DNA from: Actinomycetes bacterium
GTDB lineage: Bacteria > Actinomycetota > CADDZG01 > JAHWKV01
Assembly: GCA_029263035.1 (NCBI GenBank)
Contig: JAJCYF010000028.1
Location: 1 to 12,406 of the forward strand
Direction of reading: 5' to 3'
Length of the DNA: 12,406 bases
Positions 7,184 to 12,406 of the stretch are shown piece after piece. Numbering within the stretch: the stretch's first letter is position 1; every line of letters begins with the position of its first letter. Both the position numbers and the translations under genes were made by a program. The notes below the pieces were generated by a model. That model worked only from the letters and a program-made list of their open reading frames with translations. It was not told the origin of the DNA and searched no databases.

Positions 7184-7947
7184 TCCGGGGGACAGGTGAA
7201 CGTTGCGGAGCGCAGACAGGGCGGAGCGAATGTGGCGGCGACATCGTAGTCGAACACGAAGACCTTCAGGCTACCGAACTCACGCACCGCCGACGGACTG
7301 CCGAGTTCGGCGGGGGGACCCGGTGCGATGAATGGCGCGGCCCCGGTGTCCTGGAGGATGAACGACTTGATCCCCTCCTCCGGCTCATACCAGGCGGTAC
7401 GGCTGTTGACTGAGAATGGGCAGAGGCGGTCCGACTCAGGCTGGTGGCAGGCAATGATCGGGTAGGAAGACACCTCAAGGTCCGACATCAATGTCAACTG
7501 GTGAGAGGTGAAGTAGCCTCCATATCCTTTGGTCGCTCCCTGGTTCTGCACAAAGTCGATTATCGCCGGGCCCTCGTCAAAGAGCGCCTTGAAGCCCGCT
7601 ACCCTCTCGTAGGCGAAGACCTCCTCCCGGCTCGCGATGCTCAGGACACAAAACACCAGGGCCCCCGCCGTCACTGCCAATCGGCCCCAGTCCCGGTTCC
7701 GGCCCATAACAGGAGCCACCGCTGCCAGGGCAAAAAAGACGGGAATCACATAACGGGAACTGTCTGAGGGCCCGGCCGGGAAGGTGCTGACCGTGAACGC
7801 GACCAGGGTTCCCGCAGCACTCAGCAGCCAAAAGCTCACGTAGAGAACCAGCGTGAAATCGACCCCTGCGGTAGTTTTCGCGCGAAACACCAACCGGACG
7901 AACAGAGCAAGACCGTAACCGGCGGCCGCCACGGCGACGACCGCCAT
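7180..7947 (-). CDS. C-terminal half of a split GT-C-like membrane protein
   Basis: The 255-residue reading frame starts abruptly with a membrane helix (1-21). Further helices lie near 31-52, 65-81 and 88-105, followed by an extracytoplasmic C-terminal domain (about 106-255) with cysteines at C157, C165, C243 and C253. SDSSRYVIPVFFAL, a loop with an R-Y-x-x-P pattern running into a helix, is common in GT-C-type proteins. It has no N-terminal catalytic-loop region of its own. It lies in the same frame as the gene just upstream, separated only by a TAG and seven sense codons. It is therefore best read as the rear half of one broken gene. The ATG at 7947 has only a weak upstream purine tract, so independent translation would rely on reinitiation. 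The TGA stop overlaps the ATG of the 754-residue gene. Confidence 0.7.
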   Translation of the reverse strand: MAVVAVAAAGYGLALFVRLVFRAKTTAGVDFTLVLYVSFWLLSAAGTLVAFTVSTFPAGPSDSSRYVIPVFFALAAVAPVMGRNRDWGRLAVTAGALVFCVLSIASREEVFAYERVAGFKALFDEGPAIIDFVQNQGATKGYGGYFTSHQLTLMSDLEVSSYPIIACHQPESDRLCPFSVNSRTAWYEPEEGIKSFILQDTGAAPFIAPGPPAELGSPSAVREFGSLKVFVFDYDVAATFAPPCLRSATFTCPPE

Positions 7948-7968
7948 GACTATCCGGGCAGACGTAAA

Positions 7969-7971
7969 CTA
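7969..7971 (-). other. In-frame amber codon splitting the GT-C-like gene
   Basis: TAG lies exactly in frame with the open frames on both sides; the 21 bases to the next ATG read FTSARIV. TAG is also the normal stop of five other genes here (ends at 4922, 4919, 8886, 10443 and 10446), so genome-wide reassignment of TAG is unlikely. Confidence 0.9.
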
Positions 7972-8868
7972 CAGGCCCGGTTGGTTGAAGACGTAGCCAT
8001 TGGTCAACCCGAACAGATGGTTGGTGAACTCCCGAACGTTCAGGATCATCTGCTCATAGGGGGCGAACTCGTAACCCTCCGTCAGGTAGTTTTTCCGGAA
8101 ACCGGCCGAGCTCATTGCCCTCCACGCTAGGTTGGAGACGACCGCCGCCCCGGCGGCGCTCGCCACGGCACCCAATGCCAGGTTGCGGATACTCCGACTG
8201 CGGTCGACCAGCCAGGCCAACACCGGCGCCCCAGCCATCGGCCCCAGGCCCACTGCAAGAAATAGAGGGTCGGAGGCCAGGGTCAGCCCGGCGACCAGAA
8301 CCACCGCGGCCCACATCCCGCCTCTCTTCAGGCGGGCGGCGTCGCTCTGCGCCAGCCAGACCAGGGCAAAGGCCAGGAAGGAGACGGCGAAGAACGTGTT
8401 GCCGCGGATGCCCTGGGCCATAACGGTCAACAGCACAGTAGCCGTAGCAGAGGCCCCCAGGGCGAGGGTTAGCATGGCAGGCCAGAGTCCGGCAACCCGC
8501 TTGCAAGCCCACGCCGTAAGGCCGAGCCCGGCCAAGAATGTCAGGTAGGGTGCCCAATCCCAAAGAACATCACGGAATGGGAGCGACCGGGTCAACATCA
8601 AAAACCACATAGTTGTCAGATGGCCGGCCTCGCCGACGAAGATGATGCCCCCCGAAGTGCCTTTCGCCATATCGGCGACCAGCACGGGCGCCCAGGCCGC
8701 GTCCGGGTTCACGTGGATGACCCGCATCACACGATCGAATTGTGAGACCAGCCAACCGGTGTACCCGATGGCCAGGACCATGGGCAGCCAGGTCAGCAGC
8801 CAGGCGGGCGAACCTCCTCGCTTGCCGGCTTCAGCGGATGCGGGCGCGGGAGCGAGTGGCCGGACCAT
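7969..8868 (-). CDS. N-terminal half of a split GT-C-like membrane protein
   Basis: This 299-residue frame begins with an Ala/Pro-rich cytoplasmic tail, then a helix (22-42), a long outer loop with HVNPDAAWAPVLVADM (52-67), and about seven further helices up to residue 250, among them a segment with LASDPLFLAVGLGP. It ends in a hydrophilic outer loop, ...GYVFNQPGL, then TAG. Ending in a loop before the expected last helices suggests truncation, and the missing part follows in the same frame (see the joined pseudogene). An acidic residue in the first outer loop and helix-rich architecture fit the GT-C glycosyltransferases, which act on polyprenyl-phosphate sugars outside the membrane; no exact family is recognised. 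Its ATG lies 17 bp after the methyltransferase stop on the same strand, so the two are probably one operon. No strong ribosome binding site is seen. Confidence 0.75.
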   Translation of the reverse strand: MVRPLAPAPASAEAGKRGGSPAWLLTWLPMVLAIGYTGWLVSQFDRVMRVIHVNPDAAWAPVLVADMAKGTSGGIIFVGEAGHLTTMWFLMLTRSLPFRDVLWDWAPYLTFLAGLGLTAWACKRVAGLWPAMLTLALGASATATVLLTVMAQGIRGNTFFAVSFLAFALVWLAQSDAARLKRGGMWAAVVLVAGLTLASDPLFLAVGLGPMAGAPVLAWLVDRSRSIRNLALGAVASAAGAAVVSNLAWRAMSSAGFRKNYLTEGYEFAPYEQMILNVREFTNHLFGLTNGYVFNQPGL

Positions 8869-8885
8869 GTCGATGAACTTTGGGT

Positions 8886-9659
8886 CTACCGGGCTTTGAT
8901 GCAGACCGCAACGACATCCAAGGCGTTCTTGAGATTCTGAGTGCTCAACTCGAAGTCCTCCAGCGTAAAGGCGGAGGCCGGACTATCACCGCTCGACCGT
9001 GCCCGGCTCAGCTTGTAATCGTAAAGGGACTGCTTGAGCCTGCGGGGAAGCAGTTTGCGCAGCTTCAACGGGTCCTTGCGCAACAAAGCCGTGAGCTGCC
9101 GGCGTTCATCGTCGAAGAACTGCATGTAGCGGGACGAGCCGAAGACTCCGTAGGACTCGATGCGCTCGAAAAACGGGCGGCATAGATCGTCCAGCTGGTA
9201 GGTGTCGAACTCGATGAAATGGTAGGGATCGATAATCTCATCCGGCCGGCCGAAGGTCAGCCTGTTGGGCGTAACAAACACTGCAACCGCGCCCGGCTGC
9301 AGCACACGTGCCACCTCCGCCACCACAGTCTCAGGATCCGGCACGTGTTCGACGGCATGAATGCACATGACCGAACCGAAACTTTCGTCGGAGAGGGGGA
9401 GCCGGCGCATGTCTGCCCGGAGCGCGGGACGGCTCTGGGCGACCAGCGACTCGTGATCCAGGTCCACTCCTACGCTTGCCCGCGGAGCAAGGTGGCCTGC
9501 GGCGTGGCCGGTGCCACAGCCGAGGTCCAGAACCGTCCCCGGGCCGAGGAAGGGGGCTGAGAGGGCGTAGCAGGCGGAGTGACGCTGCCAGCTGGCGTTG
9601 AATCCCCCCACCGGGGTGACGATCCGCTCGCCCGTTACCTTAAGGTATGTTTCGTTCAT
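8886..9659 (-). CDS. Class I SAM-dependent methyltransferase (Methyltransf_11 type)
   Basis: The 257-residue cytoplasmic protein shows TGERIVTP (9-16) and FNASWQRHSACY (20-31), an N-terminal pattern seen in many cluster-borne methyltransferases, then the SAM loop VLDLGCGTG (43-51), GVDLDHESL (64-72), and HAVEHVPDPETVV (101-113). The core ends near residue 160. The remainder (about 165-235) is basic and may bind a phosphorylated or lipid-linked substrate, which is inference. It is the first gene of a minus-strand run that continues with the split membrane protein and the 754-residue protein. Its ATG lies in the palindrome CATG (9657-9660), which also supplies the ATG of the opposite GT2 gene, so its promoter must lie inside that gene or farther right. 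Its ribosome binding site is weak. The substrate is unknown; sugar or lipid methylation is likely from context. Confidence 0.9.
   Translation of the reverse strand: MNETYLKVTGERIVTPVGGFNASWQRHSACYALSAPFLGPGTVLDLGCGTGHAAGHLAPRASVGVDLDHESLVAQSRPALRADMRRLPLSDESFGSVMCIHAVEHVPDPETVVAEVARVLQPGAVAVFVTPNRLTFGRPDEIIDPYHFIEFDTYQLDDLCRPFFERIESYGVFGSSRYMQFFDDERRQLTALLRKDPLKLRKLLPRRLKQSLYDYKLSRARSSGDSPASAFTLEDFELSTQNLKNALDVVAVCIKAR
9641..9645 (+). promoter_or_regulatory. Ribosome binding site supporting the GT2 start at 9658
   Basis: TAAGG lies 12 bases before ATG 9658, somewhat far but the best Shine-Dalgarno-like match near the gene. It supports ATG 9658 over the in-frame TTG at 9598 and GTG at 9616, whose extra residues do not resemble the family. 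It lies within codons 5-7 of the opposite methyltransferase. Confidence 0.4.
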
Positions 9660-9660
9660 G
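9657..9660. other. Overlapping start codons of divergent genes (CATG)
   Basis: The minus-strand methyltransferase starts at ATG 9659-9657 and the plus-strand GT2 gene at ATG 9658-9660; the two ATGs are the two strands of one CATG. No intergenic base remains for a shared promoter. Both starts are supported by family N-terminal motifs close downstream. Confidence 0.8.
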
Positions 9661-10446
9661 GCTCAGTTACCGCAGTCCGATCAGGTAGGCGAGGCCGTCT
9701 CTCAGCTGGATAAGCGCACAGTCCTCGTAGTCATGCCAGCCTACAATGCCGCCCGAACACTGTCCGATACCTGGGAAGCGATCCCCAAGGACACGGTGGA
9801 CGAGGTGCTGCTAGTGGACGATGGCAGCAACGACGCCACGATGGACATCGCCCGCAAACTCCCGATCAGAACCATCTCGCTCCCCCACAACGTCGGTTAC
9901 GGGGGAAACCAGAAAATCTGCTACCTGGAGGCCCTGAGGCTGGAGTTCGACGTAGTCGTCATGCTTCATCCCGACGGCCAGTACGACCCGTTGCTGCTCC
10001 CTCAGCTCATCGCCCCCATTGTCCGAGGCCAGGCCGACCTGGTTCTCGGTAGCCGGATGATGGACAAGGGAAGCGCCCGAGAAGGAGGTATGCCGCTCTA
10101 TCGCTTCGTAGCCAACAAGGCGCTGACTGCGGTGGAGAACTTGGCCCTCGAACAGCACTTTAGCGAACTGCACACCGGCTATCGAGCCTACAGCAGGGCC
10201 TTTCTGCAAACCGTGCCATTCATGAGGAACTCGGACAATTTTGTGTTCGACACCCAGATGATCACGCAGGGAATAGCATTCAAGCAGCGGGTGGTTGAGG
10301 TGCCCATCCACACCCGATACCACGCCGATGCCTCCTCCACTTCCATGCAGGCCAATATCGTGTACGGGCTTTCCACCCTGGGCGTGATGGTCCGCTGGCG
10401 CCTGCACAAGCTGGGGCTGCTGAAGAGCCGGCTCTTCGCCTCCTAG
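9658..10446 (+). CDS. GT2 glycosyltransferase, DPM1-like polyprenyl-phosphate sugar synthase
   Basis: The 262-residue enzyme belongs to the DPM/DPG-synthase-like GT2 group, which transfers a sugar from a nucleotide donor to a polyprenyl phosphate at the cytoplasmic membrane face. Motifs in order: VVMPAYNAARTL (24-35), LLVDDGSNDAT (51-61), NVGYGGNQK (78-86), MLHPDGQYDP (102-111; HPD takes the place of the usual DxD), VLGSRMM (129-135), GGMPLYRFVANK (143-154), SELHTGYRAYSR (169-180) and FVFDTQMI (195-202). All blocks of the group are present and the length is normal. It has no membrane helices. The start at ATG 9658 is shared in CATG with the opposite gene, and its TAG is shared in CTAG with the YfhO-like gene, so it lies antisense within a minus-strand gene run. 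Pairing with the YfhO-like protein resembles the CsbB/YfhO arrangement of Bacillus. The sugar is unknown. Confidence 0.92.
   Translation: MAQLPQSDQVGEAVSQLDKRTVLVVMPAYNAARTLSDTWEAIPKDTVDEVLLVDDGSNDATMDIARKLPIRTISLPHNVGYGGNQKICYLEALRLEFDVVVMLHPDGQYDPLLLPQLIAPIVRGQADLVLGSRMMDKGSAREGGMPLYRFVANKALTAVENLALEQHFSELHTGYRAYSRAFLQTVPFMRNSDNFVFDTQMITQGIAFKQRVVEVPIHTRYHADASSTSMQANIVYGLSTLGVMVRWRLHKLGLLKSRLFAS
10422..10437. repeat. 16-bp perfect palindrome at the end of the GT2 gene
   Basis: GAAGAGCC is followed directly by GGCTCTTC, giving either a 16-bp dyad or a 6-bp stem with a CCGG loop. It sits inside the last codons of the GT2 gene, 5 bases before the shared CTAG. There is no T-run, so intrinsic termination is doubtful. 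A protein-binding site or chance are both possible. Confidence 0.5.
10443..10446. other. Shared CTAG stop of convergent genes
   Basis: The plus-strand GT2 gene stops at TAG 10444-10446 and the minus-strand YfhO-like gene at TAG 10445-10443. This is the second such CTAG junction in the window, again between a plus-strand cytoplasmic enzyme and a minus-strand membrane protein. Confidence 0.9.
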
Positions 10447-12406
10447 CTCCCGCGCCTTCGCAGGGTAGCGATCAGCACGAATGCCGCAACTCCCAGCATT
10501 GTGACGGTCGTTATTCCGGTGCCCAGCGGCAGCCAGGCCGGGCGAAACCTGAACTCAACCGTGTGGGAACCCGAAGGCAGCTTGACCGCCCGGAAGATTC
10601 CGTCTGCCTTCAGCACCGGGACCTCTTCACCGTCAACGGTTGCCTCCCATCCGGCGAACCACTGGTCGGTCAATACCAGCATGGACGCCTCGGAGTCATC
10701 GGTGCTGAGCACCACGCGTTCCGGCTCGTAAACCCGAATCTGCGCCGCGGAGGATCCGGTGCACTCTTCCCGGCTCGAGGACCTGACCGACCCATGCGGC
10801 TGGACGATTACGGTGGACCCGAGTTGCTCGGTGCTCATTTGCCTCAGCCGGGTCAAGGTCCGATCCTCCGGGAGCACCTCCCAGCATCGAGTGGTGAAGG
10901 CCGCCGGGAGCGCTTCCTCGTTCTGTTCGATGATGAAGGGAATCGTAAATGGGCCGCCTTGGAGGTTGGACTCGCCGGATGGCAGCAGGAAGGCCCGCAC
11001 CCCCAGCAGGTCCATGACCGGAGAGTTCACGGTCTCCGGCTGTAGGGGCGCCACCAGATTGATTTGGTTCACGGACCTTTGGTCTTCCGCCACTGTGAGC
11101 AGTTCTATGAAAGCATCCGGCAGGAACGGGTCGTATCCCTGGAGCCCATAGAGTTCGTGCACCGGGGTCGCGTTGAACGGGAGGATGAACGATCCCACCT
11201 GAGCAATCCGGGGCCGGTCTCCCGGCAACTGCTTGAGGGTCTCAAGCTGCGGCGTGGAACGGTACAGCTCGCGGGGGGCCTGAAATGGGTGATAACGAAA
11301 CCCGAAGACCCATAGGTCGGCGGCAACCAGGGTCACCAGCAGTAGTGCCAGGATCTCGGCCCGGCCGGGATAACGCAGCATCGCCCGGACCAGCCCGGCC
11401 CCGATCAGCAAGAACAACATTGCCCCGAACAAGCGGGGCGCCAGGTAGGAGGGTTCGGCCTTCGTCCAGACCCGGCTGACCCCAAAGCCGACCAGTCCCG
11501 CCGCAGACACCCCGCAGGGCACTGCCCAGTGAAGGGTTTGGACACGCTTCCGGTCCTGAAGGAGTCGATGGAGCCCTACCGCGGCCAGTCCGGAAATCGC
11601 AAAGCTGATGAAGAGGGTGAATCGAGCGATGTGGGTGGTACGGGAAAGTCCCGGCACAAGGAAATAGAGCACCCGGTAGAACGGTGTCCCAAGCGCGGCA
11701 AGGATTCCCACGGCGCCCAGGATCGCGAAATACGCCGTAGCACGGCCCGGCCGCTTGAACAGTCCGACCACCGCCAGCAGAAGGGTTGCCATCCCCATGT
11801 AGAGGACGAGCTGGGTGTAATTTATGCCGGGTCCCGAGTAGTTGAGATCGACCGGGTTCCCAAAGTAATCGGGAATCAACAACGTGGGCAGGTGGCGGTA
11901 GGGCAAGGCGGTTTTCAGGACGGCGGCGTACGTTTCTGTCCGGCGGAAGATGTGCTGTGAGAACTCGGCCACCCCCAGGAGCTGAACCGCACAGAGGCCC
12001 GCGGCGACCGAGAACGAAGCGGCCACCCCGCCTGCGAATGGGCCGACCCTGCGTAGCACCTCCCGGGGCCCGCCGGCCCGGGCGGCGCGACCGTCGAAAA
12101 ACATCGAAACCGCTGCCCACAGACCGGCGGCCATCCAAACGTAAATCGAGAACTGGACGTGGCCCGCCAGGAGACTTAGAGCCAGCGACGCAGCAGTGAC
12201 GGGCAACCCAAGCCGGGACCGGCCCCGGCGTTGGAGCTCAGTTCCCGCCAGGGCCAACGGCAGCCAAATCACGGCGTTGACCACCGGGTCATGGGCTCCC
12301 CATCCGGTCAGGAACCCTGAGAAAGCAAAGGTGACGGCCCCCAGTCCCGAGGCATACGGGTGCAGCCGGAGGAGAGAGAAGAACCAGAAGGCCCCCAGGA
12401 GAGCGA
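10443..12406 (-). CDS. YfhO-family membrane glycosyltransferase, N-terminus beyond the right edge
   Basis: The frame is open to the window edge: 653 codons are visible and the true start is missing, because the GTG at 12284 lies inside a conserved helix region. The first visible part includes FAFSGFLTGWGAHD followed by WLPLALAG, a hallmark of YfhO proteins (PF09586), and about ten helices follow. A large outer domain (about 10,690-11,300) comes next. The last 79 residues hold LTDQWFAGWEATVDG, then LPSGSHTVEFRFRP and a final helix, the typical YfhO C-terminus. In Bacillus, YfhO is a GT-C-type transferase decorating lipoteichoic acid with sugar from a polyprenyl phosphate made by the GT2 enzyme CsbB. 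A similar role with the adjacent GT2 enzyme is inferred; the acceptor in an actinobacterium is unknown. The missing part would hold the first helix and outer loop, where catalytic acids are expected. Confidence 0.88.
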   Translation of the reverse strand, partial: ALLGAFWFFSLLRLHPYASGLGAVTFAFSGFLTGWGAHDPVVNAVIWLPLALAGTELQRRGRSRLGLPVTAASLALSLLAGHVQFSIYVWMAAGLWAAVSMFFDGRAARAGGPREVLRRVGPFAGGVAASFSVAAGLCAVQLLGVAEFSQHIFRRTETYAAVLKTALPYRHLPTLLIPDYFGNPVDLNYSGPGINYTQLVLYMGMATLLLAVVGLFKRPGRATAYFAILGAVGILAALGTPFYRVLYFLVPGLSRTTHIARFTLFISFAISGLAAVGLHRLLQDRKRVQTLHWAVPCGVSAAGLVGFGVSRVWTKAEPSYLAPRLFGAMLFLLIGAGLVRAMLRYPGRAEILALLLVTLVAADLWVFGFRYHPFQAPRELYRSTPQLETLKQLPGDRPRIAQVGSFILPFNATPVHELYGLQGYDPFLPDAFIELLTVAEDQRSVNQINLVAPLQPETVNSPVMDLLGVRAFLLPSGESNLQGGPFTIPFIIEQNEEALPAAFTTRCWEVLPEDRTLTRLRQMSTEQLGSTVIVQPHGSVRSSSREECTGSSAAQIRVYEPERVVLSTDDSEASMLVLTDQWFAGWEATVDGEEVPVLKADGIFRAVKLPSGSHTVEFRFRPAWLPLGTGITTVTMLGVAAFVLIATLRRRGS

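Larger units (their letters stand above)
7180..8868 (-). pseudogene. GT-C-like membrane protein gene interrupted by one in-frame TAG
   Basis: Reading through TAG 7971-7969 gives one uninterrupted 561-residue frame (plus the amber position): 299 codons, TAG, seven codons (FTSARIV), then the 255-codon rear half. The joined protein has a plausible single topology: a helix at about 22-42, a first outer loop with HVNPDAAW (52-59, D56 a candidate catalytic acid), helices to about 250, an outer loop ending NGYVFNQPGL, then four helices and an outer C-terminal domain. Neither half alone looks complete. One base change (for example from TGG, CAG or TCG) explains the stop. Natural inactivation, strain variation and an assembly error cannot be told apart here; a real two-subunit protein is less likely. 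Confidence 0.65.

Noticed and set aside
7969..7971. Pyrrolysine or general TAG reassignment at the amber codon
   Set aside because: At least five genes in the window end in TAG at sensible family lengths, and no pyl gene is visible.
9598..9657. N-terminal extension of the GT2 gene to TTG 9598
   Set aside because: The extra 20 residues lie opposite conserved methyltransferase codons and match nothing in the family; ATG 9658 has a better ribosome binding site.
11242..12138. Second minus-strand open frame within the YfhO-like gene
   Set aside because: It is rich in Arg, Gly and Pro and lacks the membrane helices that the correct frame shows.
1..12406. tRNA, rRNA, CRISPR, transposase or attachment sites
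   Set aside because: I looked for cloverleaf-like segments, regularly spaced repeats, transposase motifs and flanking inverted repeats and saw none; coding sequence fills nearly all of the window.

Overview
The window is a GC-rich, densely packed stretch of bacterial chromosome devoted to cell-surface glycan assembly. A LytR-CpsA-Psr protein with a C-terminal LytR_C domain, high GC, GTG/TTG start options and many weak ribosome binding sites point to an actinobacterium (Actinomycetota), probably from a poorly sampled lineage. I cannot place it more finely from the sequence alone. No RNA gene, CRISPR array, transposase or phage gene was seen.

Layout, left to right. (1) 1-2332, minus strand: an LCP-family glycan-peptidoglycan ligase, then rfbB (dTDP-glucose 4,6-dehydratase), which runs off the left edge. 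(2) 2333-2670: the only intergenic gap over 300 bp, a divergent control region with a consensus TTGACA hexamer, a small palindrome and a GC-rich hairpin. (3) 2671-4922, plus strand: a polyprenyl-phosphate-type GT2 glycosyltransferase fused to a SAM methyltransferase, then a second methyltransferase whose TTG start overlaps the preceding TGA. (4) 4919-9659, minus strand, read from right to left: a methyltransferase, a multi-pass GT-C-like membrane protein cut in two by one in-frame TAG, and a 754-residue membrane protein coupled by an ATGA overlap. (5) 9658-10446, plus strand: a lone DPM1-like GT2 enzyme. (6) 10443-12406, minus strand: a YfhO-family membrane protein, N-terminus off the right edge.

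How the genes may work together (inference). Each GT2 enzyme could load a sugar onto a polyprenyl phosphate. The GT-C-like membrane proteins, including the YfhO homologue, could transfer the sugar to an acceptor outside the membrane. RfbB supplies a 4-keto-6-deoxy-glucose nucleotide for deoxysugars, and the three methyltransferase domains could modify sugar or lipid. The LCP protein would attach a finished polymer to the wall. No flippase (GtrA/GtcA type) or ABC exporter is visible here.

The two most striking points are architectural. One is the single in-frame amber codon that splits an otherwise continuous GT-C-like gene. The other is the GT2 gene at 9658-10446, which lies antisense inside a minus-strand run and shares its start codon (CATG) and stop codon (CTAG) with its neighbours, so no noncoding base exists around it.
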